Assembly: GCF_030272615.1 (NCBI RefSeq)
Contig: NC_081409.1
Coordinates: 19,966,260-20,030,259, forward strand
Source of the DNA: Cryptomeria japonica
Taxonomy: Eukaryota; Streptophyta; Pinopsida; Cupressales; Cupressaceae
DNA: 64,000 bases
Direction of reading: 5' to 3'
The position numbers and the translations under genes were made by a program. Shown here piece by piece: positions 1-12,404 of this stretch. The stretch's first letter is position 1. Each line of letters begins with the position of its first letter. Below the pieces are notes generated by a model that ran no database searches, was not told the DNA's origin, and saw nothing but the letters and a program-made list of their open reading frames with translations.

Positions 1-51
1 TTTGCCTTTGGATCTTTATGTTGTGTTAGATCAATTAATGGACAGGGATAG
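1..51 (+). mobile_element. LINE 3' region, left piece (copy 1)
   Basis: This piece is nearly identical to 46291-46329 and following bases, inside the 3' part of the long plus-strand LINE later in the window. It is cut at base 51 by copia-1 and resumes at 6287. The last five bases, GATAG (47-51), are the left target-site duplication of copia-1. The piece belongs to the first copy of a duplicated LINE-tail plus WSD-flank unit. The rest of this LINE copy lies outside the window. Confidence 0.8.
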
Positions 52-1111
52 TGTTAGGACCCAGAGGCAACTGAGAGGGGGGGGGGGTGAATCAATTGTC
101 TATTAATTTCAAACCAAATATAACTTAACCAAACTTAATGCATAATACCGGTAAACCAAACTTAATGTCGGTTGATAGTTTAACAGTTAATAACAGTACC
201 AATAAAGTTTAATGCATGAAACAAAAAGAAAAATAACATCCACAACACATAACACATAAATTTGTACGTGGAAACTCTGTAAGGGGGAAAACCACGGTGG
301 GAAACCTTACCCATAATTAGATGATACTACTGTAGATAGTATGTGTGTACAAATGGGGTATGCACATGCAGAAAGGCCAACTACCTAGAGCTCACTGCTC
401 AATCACAAAATGGGAGTCACACTGACTACAATTGGATGGTTAGATCCAATGATAATGTACTACTCAAAATAGCATCTTCATATGCTAGATTCAATACCGA
501 TTAAGCTTTGATTGTCTTCTTCATACCTTCCTTGAATCTTCAAATGATGTCTGTGTGTATAGCTCTTCTTATATTCACATATACCTTGTTACAATCCTCT
601 ACCACACCTTCTTCATAATCTCACAAATGAGATCTTACATATATACCAAAACCTAAGACCAAATGTGTAGGTTGGCTCACTAAGAATATTATAATTAAAT
701 GAATTACAAATGAATCAATATGTGATGCATCATGTCGGCTCAATGCATTTACAATAATAACCAATCAATAAGACATCTCCATCACATGTCGTGCTAATGT
801 GGAATAGATAACATGTCGGTCCATAGCCTAGACCTTTTTGCCGGTAACAACAAATATGCAAACTCGATCAGACCAACAACCAAATCACCAAAACCAAGTG
901 TCCAAGCAATGTCTTTGACATAACCAAGTAATCTCCAGATGATAACAGATCATCCTCAGTGCTGGTGAACCAGATACTAGTGAGTGTGCATAAGTCATTG
1001 AACATGCCGGTGAACATAACAAAAGATCTTTAGTGCTGATAAGTGTTCACAAGTGTTGATAGGTGTTGATATCAATGACAAAACCAATGCAACACATCCA
1101 TAATACCAACA
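52..1111 (-). repeat. copia-1 3' LTR (left copy)
   Basis: It begins TGTTAGGACC and ends ATACCAACA on the plus strand, and matches 5200-6281 with scattered substitutions and small indels. Near its outer end is a run of 11 G inside a GAGAGG...GTGAATCA context, which recurs at the same place in the other copia-type LTRs here. A minus-strand TATATAT box lies near 636-645. Confidence 0.92.
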
Positions 1112-1123
1112 ATCTCCCCCTTT
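1112..1123 (-). promoter_or_regulatory. Polypurine tract of copia-1
   Basis: Read on the minus strand this is AAAGGGGGAGAT, immediately upstream of the 3' LTR. That is the position and composition of the plus-strand primer of LTR elements. The same tract followed by GGCATTGATGGCAAC recurs beside the copia-2 3' LTR (39295) and, in altered form, at 54467. Confidence 0.8.
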
Positions 1124-1490
1124 GGCATTGATGGCAACACAAGATGGAAAAACTATCTAAGTGCCAAAGCAGAAATGCCAAAAACCAAAAACCAACAATC
1201 TCTCAAAGAGATCAATTACCAGAAATCAAAATATATAATATTTCTCCCCCTAGGAATAATCTCTCCCCAAAAGATAATGTGTTTTTCCATAGATATCTCT
1301 CCCCCTTTGAAATCAAATGCCAAAGGAATACAAAAACCAAATACAATCAGTTCATAGAACTTATTACAAATACCAATTGTTATAACCAAATTTATCCAAT
1401 CTACTCCCCTTGAGAAGTAGCTCTCCTTCATGAAAGCAAGAAAAATATTTCTATGTTAATTCTGTCGGTCTGATACCATGCTCCAACTAT

Positions 1491-4400
1491 CTAAGTCTCT
1501 ATTGGTGAGGGTATAACTCCAAGATGCTCTCTGAAATATTCAAAAGTTTTCTTAGGCAAAGGCTTAGTAAAGATATCTGCAATCTGCTCTTTAGTATTCA
1601 CCTAAACCAATTTCACTTCTTTTGCTTCAACATTCTCTTTCACAAAATTGACTTTGATAGAAACATGTTTAGTTTTACAGTGAAATAATAGGTGTTGATT
1701 CATCCTTCAATGATAGTTTATCAGTTGTAGTCATAGGAGTACTTACCGATTTAGAGTTTTCCATACCAAATTTCTTTAGTATTTCTTTCAAGTACTTTGA
1801 TTGATTTATGAATATACCTTTATCAGTTTGTGAAATCTGCAATCCTAAAAAGAATTTTATCTCCCCAATCATAGACATTTCAAATTCTTCCTACATCTTA
1901 TTAGAAAAGTCTTTACACAATCCTTCTTCTCCTCCAAAAATGATATCATTAACAAAAATTTCAATAACCAAGATGTCATCATTAGTCACTTTGTATTATA
2001 AGTTGTTGTCAGCATTACCTTTAGTGTAACCAAGCTTCAAAAGATATTTGTCCAATCTAGCATACCAAGCTCTAGGAGCTTGCTTTAATCCATATAAAGC
2101 TTTCCTTAACCTGCAAACCATATCTTTGTCATATGTCAAAGAAAATCCATCAGGTTGTTCAATATAAACTTCCTCTTCAAGATCACCATTCAAGAATGCA
2201 CATTTAACATTCATTTGATATACTTTATAGTTCTTGTGTGCTGCAAAAGATAAGAATAGTCTGACTGCCTCAATTCTAGCTATCGGTGCAAAGGTTTCAT
2301 TGTAATCAATTCCTTCTTTCTGTGAATATCCCTTACACACTAATCTTGCTTTTTTTCTGATTACCTTACCATCTTCATTAAGTTTATTTCTGAATACCCA
2401 TTTAGTTCCAATTACATTTTTGTTTTTAGGTCAGGGAACCAATGTCCATGTGTTATTCTTTTCAATTTGTTCTAATTCATCTTCCATAGCCTTGATCCAA
2501 TGTTTATCTTCACATGCCTCATTAATAGTTGCTGGTTCAATTTGAGAAATTAAGCATACCTCTTCATTTGTCAGTCTTCCTCTAGTCATAACACCTTGAT
2601 ATTTATTCCTAATTATCTGACTTTCAGAGTGATTCAATCTTACATACCTAGGTGTATTCACTTGTTGATGTTCTTCAGTTACTGTGGAATTCTCAGATGA
2701 TACCGGTGTGACTAGATCAACATTCTGTATCGGTGTACTCATTGTAGGTTCATTTGTGATTATCTCAATTGCCGGTTTAGAGTCCATAGACCTTGAATTA
2801 CCTCTAAATTGTTCATCAATCTTCACATTTGCACTCTCAATGATTTTCTGCAATCTCTTATTAAAACATCTATATGCCTTGCTCTTAGATGAATAACCAA
2901 GAAATATTCCTTCATCACTTCTAGGATCAAATTTGCCAATATAATCATCTCTTCTAATATAACATTTGTTTCCAAATATTCTGAAATATTTAAGAGTAGG
3001 AGTATTACCAAACCATAGTTCATGAGGGGTCTTACCGGTTTCACCTTTGATGTGAACTCTGTTGAATGTGTAAACAGTTGTATTTACTGCTTCTCTCCAA
3101 TACACATGAGGTAGGTTTGCTTCTGATATCCTACTTCTAGCTACATCCAGAATAGTTTTGTTCTTCCATTCCACAACTCCATTTTGTTGGGGTGTCTGAG
3201 GTGCTGATAATTGTCTTCTGATTCTATTCACTTCATAGATTGTATTAAATTCCTTAGATGTGAATTCACCTCCTTGATCTGATCTCAAACATTTGATTTT
3301 CTTACTGGTTTCATTCTCTACCATTACCTTGAATAGTTTGAATTTCTAAAAAGCTTATGATTTCTTCCTGAGAAAAGTAACCCAACACATTCTAGAATAA
3401 TCATCAATGATTAGCATAAAATATATATCTCCTTGTAAACTTCTAGTTCTTGTTGGACCACATAAATCAGTATGAATTAAGTCAAGAACATTATTGGATT
3501 TCTCTGGAATACTCTTAAAAGTTACTCTAACTTTCTTTACAAATTGACATTCCTTACATACTAGATTGTGAGTTTTTATAATCTTAGGTAAATCCCTTAC
3601 TGCCTTAGTAGTATTGTTTTTCACAATGCAATCAAAATTTACATGACAAAGTCTTTTATGCCATAACCAACTTTCATCAATATGTGCAATCAAGCATATC
3701 TTCTCATTGTTATTCAAATGAAAGATATTACATCTAATCTGACTACCAGTTGCAATTTCCAAACCAGTTCTATTCATGATTTTGCATTTACCATTCTTGA
3801 ATTGTAACTGAAATCCCTTTTCAACTAATTGACCAACACTCAAAAGATTATGCTTCAAACCTTCAACATAATAAACGTTGTCACTATTGTGCTTACCATC
3901 AAAAGATATAGTTCCTTTTCCTCTTATCAAACAAGCTTTATCATCCCCAAATCTTACTAGACCTCCATTGTATTCTTGAAAGGTTAAGAATTTACTTTTA
4001 TCACCAGTCATATGATGTGAACATCCAAAATCAATGATCCATTCATCCTTTTCTTCAATTTTAGCTGCCAGGGCCTGCTCTACCAATTGTACAATAGGTG
4101 TCGGTTGATCTTCTATTATTGCAATAAAATCCCATCCATTGTCTGTTGGTTCCTCATCAGAATCATCAGTAACTCTTTCATCAACATAGTAACATGATTT
4201 GTCTCTATTCTTCTTAAATCTGTATCTCTGATATTCAAGGTTAGTCTTATATATTCATTTAGCTTCTTCTTTCAATCTTGCATGTCTATCAAGACACCTA
4301 GATGCTATATGACCAATTTTATTGCATTTAAAACATTTAAATGGTTCTTTACCTTCATACTTACTTCCAACTGGACCTTTAGGCATTTTCCTTGCAAATA

Positions 4401-5142
4401 GTGCTTCAAGCTCTTCAAGTTCTTCATTCTCTCTTCTGATTTATTCAAGTTCTCTAGCATAGAGTGCTTTCCAATCAGATTTTTCAGATGATGATGTTTT
4501 GAAAGTCAAATCTATCTTAATTGTAGTAACAAGACCAAATTCCTCAAGTTCAAAAGCTGAAAGTTTTCCAACCAAAGTATCTCTAGATACTAATGTATTA
4601 GGCATTCTTCTCAATTCATTAATAACAGTTACTTTCATTTTGTATGCTGGTGGAAATGCTCTTAAAACTTTAGAAACAATTTCATCGTCACTTAAGAATC
4701 CTCCACAACATTGTATACCCAGAACAATTTCATTAACTCTTTCCATAAAAGCAGAAATCCTTTCATCTTCTTCCATTTTCAGATTTTCATACCTGACCCG
4801 AAAGCATTCCAGTTTTGCAATTTTGACAGTGGTATAACCTTCATTTAATGTCCCTAATTCATCCCAAATATCTTTAGCAGTAGATCAGTCTAATAATCCC
4901 ATGATTTGCTGATCTGACAATGCGCTAAAAAATGCTTCTCTTGCTTTGCAATCATTCTCCTAATCTTTAGCCAAGGTAGATGGATTACATTGACTCTATG
5001 TAGGACCAACATAGCCATTCTTTATAACATCCCATATGTCTTTTCCAATGCAATTCAGATGTGTCTCCATTCTAATCTTCCATATACCATAGTTAGTTCC
5101 ATCATGTTTCAGACTGTCCTTCCTGAAATAGTTAGTTGCCAT
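1491..5142 (-). pseudogene. copia-1 gag-pol polyprotein remnant
   Basis: The gag start is taken at ATG 5142 by matching copia-2. In order on the minus strand: gag (about 5142-4440); a CCHC zinc knuckle near 4310-4350 with all four metal ligands; protease near 4055, where the catalytic Asp-Ser-Gly of copia-2 reads Asp-Phe-Gly; GAG-pre-integrase and integrase (about 3900-2900); RT (about 2430-1700); and the last RNase H residues ending at 1491. Stops and frame changes separate these blocks. About 0.5 kb that encodes most of RNase H in copia-2 is missing near 1690. The product would have been the capsid and replication polyprotein of the element. It cannot be made from this copy. Confidence 0.9.
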
Positions 5143-5185
5143 AGAATATCCTCAAGCTGTTAAACTTCTGAAAAAATAGGACTTA

Positions 5186-5198
5186 GCTTTGATACCAA
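5186..5198 (-). promoter_or_regulatory. Primer-binding site of copia-1
   Basis: On the minus strand the bases just inside the 5' LTR read TTGGTATCAAAGC. This resembles the initiator-Met-tRNA primer site (TGGTATCAGAGC) used by many plant copia elements. It fixes the transcriptional direction of the element and marks the right LTR as the 5' LTR. Confidence 0.78.
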
Positions 5199-5199
5199 T

Positions 5200-6281
5200 T
5201 GTTAGGACCCGAAGGCAACTAAGAGGGGGGGGGGGCTTGAATCAGTTGTCTATTAATTTCAACACAAGTATAACTGTATAACTTAACCAAACTTAATGCA
5301 TAATACCGGTAAACCAAACTTAATGTTGGTTGACAGTTTAACAGTTAATAACAATACCGGTAAAGTTTAATGCATGAAACAGAAAGACAAATAACATCCA
5401 CAACACATAACACAAAAATTTGTACGTGGGAACCCTGTAAGGGGAAAAACCATGGTGGGAAACCTTACCCACAATCAGATGATACTACTGCAGATAGTAT
5501 GTGTGTACAAATGGGGTCTGCACATACACAAAGGCCGACTGCCTAGAGCTCACTGCTCAATCACAAAATGGGAGTCACACTGACTACAATTGGATGGTTA
5601 GATCCAATGATAATGTACTGCTCAAAATAGAATCTTTATATGCTGGATTTAGTACCGGTTAAGCTTTGATTGTCTTCTTCATACCTTCCTTGAATCTTCA
5701 AATGATGTCTTCTTGTATAGCTTTGCTTATATTCACATATATCTTGTTACAATCCTCTACCACACCTTCTTCATAATCTCACAAATGAGATCTTACATAT
5801 ATACCAAAACCTAAGACCAAATGTGTAGGTCAGCTCACTAAGAATATTACAATTAAATCAATTACAAATGAATCAATATGCGATGCATCATGTCAAATCA
5901 ATGCATTTACAATAATAACCAATCAATAAGACATCTCCATAACGTGTCATGCTGATCTGGAATAGATAACACTTGTCGGTCCATAGCCTAGACCTATTTG
6001 CCGGTAACAACAAATATGCAAACTCGATTAGACCAATAACCAAATCACCAAAACCAAGTGTCTAAACAATGTCTTCGACATAACCAAGTAATCTCCAGAT
6101 GATAAAAGATCATCCTCAGTGTCGGTGAACAATATAACTTGTTGGTGAACCAGATGCCGGTGAATGTGCATAAGTCACTAAACATGTCGGTGAACATAAC
6201 AAAATATCTTTAGTGCTGATAAGTGTTGACAAGTGTTAACATCAATGACAAAACCAATGCAACACATCCATAATACCAATA
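5200..6281 (-). repeat. copia-1 5' LTR (right copy)
   Basis: It begins TGTTAGGACC and ends ATACCAATA, so the terminal CA has mutated to TA. It pairs with 52-1111. A minus-strand TATATAT box at about 5796-5804 lies just before a GTAAGATCTCAT segment and is a likely LTR core promoter; the same arrangement is seen in the solo LTR at 56253. The perfect target-site duplication GATAG follows at 6282-6286. Confidence 0.9.
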
Positions 6282-6286
6282 GATAG

Positions 6287-6382
6287 GCTAGTTTAATGGT
6301 TGGCCTCTGCAGAGGCTTCCAATCTTGTTTCTTTGTATTTGTGCTTTGTGATTAATAATTTTTAACCCCTTTTAAGAAAAAA
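6287..6382 (+). mobile_element. LINE 3' end with A-rich tail (copy 1)
   Basis: This continues the LINE tail interrupted at base 51 and closely matches 46330-46426. It ends TTTAAGAAAAAA, a typical plant LINE 3' end. The sequence then passes directly into the copy of the WSD 3' flank, exactly as at 46427, so tail and flank were duplicated together. Confidence 0.8.
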
Positions 6383-6386
6383 TACA

Positions 6387-7672
6387 CATTTAAAATAGAT
6401 TTGCAATTTAGTTTACTTTGAAATACATACAAATAATTTATATACAATTATATATTAGCAGTTTGAATTTTTAAATTTAAATATACTATTGTAGCCATTA
6501 AACTAAATCTATATGTATGAGTATTTTTGACCCACTATAGTAGAGATTGGTCTAGAATTATTATTCCCTAAATATTTGGGGAAGATGTTTTGGTTGATAT
6601 TGTATGTTAAGTAGAAGCTTTCTAAGGTAGTAGCAAGTGATAAAAAAGTGAGGAGTGATCTTGTGGACCTTGGGATTTTTTTTTTGGATATGCTTATATA
6701 TTTTTAAATTATAGAAATTAAGGCACATATTCATAAAAGAAAGGATTGTGGTCAATGGGACCTTGGTTGTTAGTGAATTTGAATGGTTCTTAAAGAGTCC
6801 ACTAGGGAAAAAATCTTGTTGAGTGTAAGGCTCTGATATTTTAACTTAAATCTTCACAATAAAAAACTCTATAAATATTTACATCAACTCCTAAACAAAT
6901 TTAGTAATTTTTCACTTATATGCTTAAAATAAACATGCATTTATTAAATTTCTTTACATATATGCAAGATAAATGGAAAGTAGATCTATGCACCTACAAA
7001 TCTCAATGCCTTTTGAAATTATAATGACTAGAATATGTACCCATTGGAGAATGAAATTACAGCTGATTTTTCAACAAATTATTGAAAACAAATCAAACTT
7101 CTTAACATGAGAAGGAGAAAATGAGACGATCCTCTAAATTGAGGAAGTATGGGATATTGGCACAATGAGATGTAACTCTCAAGGTGATGGAACATAAAGC
7201 TTTGAATAAACCTAAAAAGAATGCATTGATGTTGACCACTCTCTTTGTAGATGATTGAGTTCAAATACATTCACAGCATTGGCATAGGACAAAATTTAAT
7301 GATGAAATTCACATAATCACACAAATTCTCATTTAATTTTTGGGCACATTTCGAGAGAATGCCTTAATGTGATTATATATCAATAAATGACACAATCTCA
7401 TATAAATTTAGATCATTCCTCAGTCATTTACCTATCCCCATCTACGCATGTATGATCCAATCTCATCTTATCCATTCCTACATATTATCCAATCCTCTTT
7501 ACATTTATTACTGAAAACTATATATCTATAAATTCATTTGATTCAACAAATATATTACATACTATATCAACAATCCTTATTTTCAATATGATTTAAAACT
7601 TCCCCCTAAAGAACCACCTACACAATCTAATCCTCTATTACAACACTGGAAATCTAGTTAACCCATAAAACT
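6387..7672. repeat. Duplicated WSD 3'-flanking sequence (copy 1)
   Basis: This stretch matches 46431-47618, the region downstream of the intact WSD gene, over its whole length, with several indels that make copy 1 about 100 bp longer. Its short ORFs are not conserved between the copies. No gene is seen in it. It belongs to a LINE-tail, flank and WSD-exon unit duplicated in tandem. Confidence 0.85.
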
Positions 7673-7802
7673 CCTTATTTTTATAGCTTGAGCATATTGG
7701 AGAGGATCTTCATATTTTTGTAGAGGAAGAGAAATTATAAAAATCCAAGATCATTACCCCATCTACATTGCTCCTTTTTTTTCTCCAAGTCTGCCAGCTC
7801 CT
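7673..7802 (-). pseudogene. Fragment of WSD exon 5 (acyltransferase pseudogene)
   Basis: This segment matches 48437-48564, the upstream part of exon 5 of the intact WSD gene, including the exon's splice-acceptor side. Compared with the intact copy it has lost about 0.8 kb (equivalent to 47619-48436, carrying exons 6 and 7). It also has two one-base deletions in A and T runs that break the frame. The match stops abruptly at 7802, where LINE coding sequence begins. It is a dead remnant left by the duplication. Confidence 0.85.
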
Positions 7803-8369
7803 ATACTACTGCTCCTCAAATGGATGAGGAGATGGCTCTAGTGATTGGGGGGATGGTGATAAGACTACTATTAAGCCTCATAATAAAGAGAAGGGTAAGA
7901 AGAGAACCTCTAGAGATAGGCAGAATGATGAGGTATTTAATCGTTTTGATGCTCTAGAGGCCATGGCCTATGATGAAGGATTTCTAGTTGATTTGCATTT
8001 GGGGGATAAACCTCTGAGATTGGCTAATGTGCATGGTAGGGAGGTTGATACTGGTAATCTGCCTCTAGCTATTTTTCTTGCTCATCAGTTGTTGAGTAAA
8101 GTCTCTGATGACTTGGCATGACCTGAATCCATGGATGCTAGTGGTGACATAGTGTTAGCAACTTTGGCTAAGGAGGATTTGGGTGCTAGGGATAGTGATT
8201 CTTCTCTGGCTTTAGGGCAGCAACAAAGATCATTCAAAAAATTCCTTTCTAAGAAACCTTCTAAGGTTGGGTAGATGAAGGATCAGGAGAAAGTTAAACT
8301 AGTTGGAGAGACATTGGTGGAATCTAGGTCAGTGTGTACCATTAACTCTCACTTCTCCCAATCTCACTC
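7803..8369 (+). pseudogene. LINE ORF1 C-terminal remnant
   Basis: The plus strand translates into a mostly open stretch rich in Lys, Asp, Ser and Gln, with in-frame stops near 8119 and 8272. It lies immediately upstream of the LINE endonuclease start, where the ORF1 (RNA-binding, gag-like) C-terminus of plant L1-type LINEs lies. No zinc knuckle is visible. The 5' side is cut at the WSD junction at 7802/7803. The assignment rests on position and low-complexity composition more than on motifs. Confidence 0.5.
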
Positions 8370-9099
8370 ATGATTGTTCTCTCAAGGAATGTAAGGGGGT
8401 TGAATAGAATCCCCAGACAAAAGGCTATTCATGATTTTATCATCACTCATTCTTTGTATCTTGTTTATATTCAAGAAACTAAGTTATCTATAGATGGCAT
8501 GTTGCAGCATGCTTCTAGTATCTCGAGGTGTGGTCAATGACAATGCATTGGGATTTTGGTTCTTTTGGAGGGGTGACTTATTTTTGAGGTCCAAGGAAGA
8601 TTTCTCCTATATGTGGGTTTCCAGCCACTCCTCTATCTCTTTGGTAGCTTCATGCTTAGATTATGGTGAGCTTGTTTTATTAACAAATGTGTACACTCCG
8701 ACTAATTTGTTAGGTAATATTTGCTTTCATCTCACATCAGATATGTTCGATCTCTTGCTCCTCTTCTTCCTTGGATTATTATTGAGGACTTTAATTCTAT
8801 GCTTAGTTTGGAGGAAAAGCAGGGTGGAATTGTCAAGTTAGATCCTTCTACAAGCCTTCTGAGAGCTAATGTGGACCTCCTTAATTTGATTGATGTGTAA
8901 TCGAGTAATGGTATATTTACCTCGAACAATTGGCACTATGGTGATGATGCTATTTCTGAGAGGCTATATAGGTTTCTTGTTTCTTGCTTTTGGGTTAGAG
9001 GCAGGTCGACCACTAGTTCAAAAATTCTTGATTGAAGGGGTTTGGATCATTGGTCGATTAAACTTGCAACACTTTTTTATAAAGCCCCTAAAAAACCTT
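8370..9099 (+). pseudogene. LINE ORF2, endonuclease domain (5' piece)
   Basis: ATG at 8370 opens with an asparagine-rich start (SRNVRGLN) and a QETKL motif, the classic beginning of an apurinic endonuclease domain in plant L1-type LINEs. After a frame change near 8490 come NVYTPTN, EDFNSML (the GDFN equivalent), a SERLYRFLVS block and DHWSIKL (the SDHWPI equivalent). This domain nicks the target DNA for target-primed reverse transcription. Frame changes and stops show it is dead. The gypsy element interrupts it at 9100 and ORF2 resumes at 27683. Confidence 0.85.
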
Positions 9100-10337
9100 T
9101 GTAACGCATGCTAGAATTCATCTTCAAATAAATAAAGTTATCAATTAGAAGCACAAGGAAAATCATGAATCCCTATCTAATCAACAAATCTAACAAACCA
9201 AACAATGAAATGATACAATCAAGCAAAGTAGGAATTATAATTTCAATCTATAAAAACTCCCTATTCTGTGACTATGTATTGCTTCCATTGCTCTTCTCCT
9301 CTTCGTGGTATGATGGCTCTCAGATATTGCATTGGTAACCTGCAAGTGACACAAAGATTCAAAGTTCGTGATTGTTGAAAATGGAGATTGGATGCTCAAT
9401 TTATAGAAAATTGGAAAAGATTGATTGAAAGGTGGAACAGAATGATCAACAGGTGTGAACTCGGGTGAGCTCAAATGCAAGTTGATAGTTGAACTGCTGA
9501 TTGTAGGAGTGAAACTCAATAGATTGAATAGATTAATTGAGTCAACTGATTGATGAAAGAGTTAACTGAAGGAAGAAAAAGGATGATTGGTGGAAATAAA
9601 GAAGATGACACAGAGAGCTTAATTTAGAAAAAGGTAACTAAAAGATGGAAATAGAAGTTGAAGAGATAAATGATTTAATTAATTAATTGATTGAATTAAT
9701 TAATTTAGTATGTGCTTGCATTTAGATTTAAATTATTAATTTAATCTTTGCATGAGATATTATTCAAATAATTAAATTAATAAATTCAATTTAGCATTTG
9801 AATATATTTAGAACTTGACTTTGATTTTCAATTTGGTTTTTGAAATCATGCACATGTAATTTGAATTTGGAAGAAATTAGAAGAATATGAAATTAAATGA
9901 AATTAGAATTTGGGGATTTGGAAATGGAAGAATTAATTAGCTAATTAAATAATTTAAAGAAACTATTTAATTATTTAGAAATGGACTTTAATTAAATAAT
10001 AAATATTTAATTAATATTTAGAAGAGGGTTGAATGATTAGATGTTTTAGAGATAGAATTTGAATAATTAGTAATTTATTTAATAATAAAGATTATTTAAA
10101 TTGGGAAATTAACCATAATTAATTAAATAATAAATATTTAATTAATATTTAGAAAATAATTAAAATGATTAAATGATGATAGAATAGGAAAATAGAATAA
10201 TTAATAAGATGAAGAAATATGAAATTAGAAGAATTTAGAAGAATACGTTTAATTAACTTAATTAAATAATAAAGATTATTTAATCAATTAGAGGAATAAT
10301 TAGTACATGATCAATGAGACATTTTTAGGTGTCTACA
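9100..10337 (-). repeat. Gypsy 3' LTR (left copy)
   Basis: It begins TGTAACGCA and ends GTGTCTACA. It matches 26494-27682, including long AT-rich TTAATTAAATAATAAA stretches. Near its outer end it contains about 84 bp missing from the right copy, and it lacks about 50 bp present there. A 94-codon open frame occurs in both LTRs but has no recognised motif. Confidence 0.92.
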
Positions 10338-10350
10338 TTTGCCCCTATTT
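10338..10350 (-). promoter_or_regulatory. Polypurine tract of the gypsy element
   Basis: On the minus strand this reads AAATAGGGGCAAA and directly abuts the 3' LTR, whose minus-strand start is TGTAGACACC. Position and purine composition fit the plus-strand primer. Confidence 0.75.
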
Positions 10351-10864
10351 GAGATGATGTCAGAATGACATTGTTTCAAAGAAAATGAAAAATTATACCC
10401 CAGTATGCCTTGGTATTGTTGTATAGTGTAAATATGCCCCCTCGGAAAAGGTGGTCAGAAAATTAAAAAATTGAGACCATGTTTTTGATACCAATTTGAA
10501 GAGCAAGCGTGTGAAATTTTGTGTCATTTTGAGATCGTTTGAGTAGGCTACAAGTTGTTTGAAGCTGGTGGGGACCATGGGCGTCAGGGTGTCATAAAAC
10601 CCTAATTTTTTTGAGCTATAAATAGAGAATTCGAGGTTTTCATTTGCTCATTTGTGATTTGGTAGTTCCTTGATTTCTTTGCAATATATGTGCCTATTTC
10701 TAAGTATTTTGATCATCATGGCTGGTTATAGAGCTCGATTGCACTTGTCAGACCGAGTACGTTCATTTCAAAGACCTCCTGGGACTAGCGGCATGGTATT
10801 TTTCATTGTTTTTCCCTGATTTTTGCCTGTTTTTCAAAAATTGTCCTTGATCACTTTTTGCTCT

Positions 10865-11115
10865 GTGTTACACAATCGCTTGTCGATTTTCATGCATTAG
10901 TGTTTAGTGTACTGCAAACGCTTTAAATGTTACGCATGCGTCATAACTGTCACGCATTAGCTTTAACATGCCACATTTGTGTGTATCATTATGCATAAGT
11001 GTTTTTTGTCACGCATGCGCTCATTTTGTCATGTATTAGCTTTAATCGTCACGCAAGAGTCTTATTTGTACCGTATAAGTCATAACTACTACGCATTCGT
11101 TGTATATGTTATTTG
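10865..11115 (+). repeat. Array of TCACGCATTMGC-like motifs in the PMD intron
   Basis: About eight degenerate copies of a 12-base motif (for example GTCACGCATTAGC, GTCACGCATGCGC, CTACGCATTCG) lie 15-30 bases apart. They fill most of the intron of the PMD gene. The same motif, in the sense direction of the element's own transcript, forms arrays at 25682-25825 and 26245-26370. Confidence 0.65.
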
Positions 11116-12404
11116 TTGTAATGCGTTTGAAAATATTTTAAGTTTATCTAGATCCGACATCTGATATTTTGATCATTTTCTCGTTGCAGGAGAACATTGG
11201 AGTGTTATACTGTCAACAAAGCAGACCTAGTGGACTTGATCTTTGAGTTGACCTACCGGATGATGAGATTGAGCATATTCATCATCTTGGTCTTTACCAT
11301 GTATTGCATTTTCCAGAGGTTACGGCCAACAGGGCCATGATTATAGCTTTGATAGAGCAGTGACACTCAGAGACGTGTTCATTTCATCTTCTGACAGTGA
11401 GGCATCCATTACCTTAGAGGATGTATGGCATACACTGCGTATTCCCATTCATGGTGAGAGAGTTATATATGACCATGATGATTGTATTGCTGGATTATGT
11501 GCACTTTTTGAGTGTGAGATTCAGGATTTGTAGATCAGTGGCCATTATGAGATCCCTTGGGCCCGATTAGACTATGATGACTTGACCATTATATTATGCG
11601 GTATTGTCGGTGGTTTACTGATACCTAATCGACAAGGTCATGGGTTTCCAGTTGGATGGGGCAGAGTGCTTCATGATATTATTATGCATCATCAACTATA
11701 TACTTGGGGTCCTTGTCTACTGGCCATGTTGTACTATCAGATGCATGGTATTGTGTATCTAGGATACCGTTCTATTAGTTGTGGTGTTACTTTAGTGCAG
11801 ACATGGGCATGGGAGCACATTTCTATTTCTAGGCCTGTCATTCATGTAGACTTGCAGGCTGGTGAGCCTTATGCCTTTAGGTATACAATAGGTATCAGAC
11901 ACAGGGGTTTGGGTAACACCTTGTACTAGAGACATCAGTTGGATACATTGCAGCATTTCATTTGGAGACCTTACTTAGATTGCTCCGGTTGGCTTGATGA
12001 TGTAGTGCACTTGTCTTTCTGCCAACATTAGAGATATCTTATTGGGAGGACCTTTGAGACTCAGCGGATCATAGAGATGTATCTTCCTGGGTGGGTTCTC
12101 AGATAGTTTGGTGAGGTACAGGTGACACCTGTTGTTACTGCATATTTTGCTCATGTATCGTGGGAGGTATTTGATTGGGGTGTGTGTATTCAGCCACATG
12201 TTGCTTCTAGTGAGTTCGATTCTTTGCAACCATTACTCTGGGGTTGGGGTAGAGGTGGAGCGGATCCAGGGATGATAGTGGAGTATGATGCGTGGTTTGC
12301 TAGGCATGGGCCACTGACTTTGATTGATCCTGTTGTTTTGATTACATCACAGTAGATTTGCCATCCTAGACAGCGGTTGAGGATAGACGCAAGGGAGAGA
12401 GCCG

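Larger units (their letters stand above)
52..6281 (-). mobile_element. Ty1/copia LTR retrotransposon (copia-1), decayed
   Basis: A complete but inactive copia element on the minus strand. It has two LTRs (52-1111 and 5200-6281), a primer-binding site beside the right LTR, a polypurine tract beside the left LTR, and a gag-pol remnant in copia order (gag, protease, integrase, RT, RNase H). It is flanked by the perfect 5-bp duplication GATAG (47-51 and 6282-6286). It interrupts the 3' tail of a LINE; the matching LINE site at about 46325 is empty. The reading frame is broken many times and part of RNase H is deleted. It resembles copia-2 (29824-44916) along its length, so the two are related families. 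Confidence 0.93.

Noticed and set aside
1144-1413. Plus-strand 89-codon frame in the copia-1 3' region
   Set aside because: It lies in the 3' untranslated region of a minus-strand element, has no motif and is not kept in copia-2.
9235-9519. 94-codon minus-strand frame present in both gypsy LTRs (also 26542-26826)
   Set aside because: The LTRs are copies of one another, so shared openness is expected; no motif and no sign of selection can be shown from two copies.
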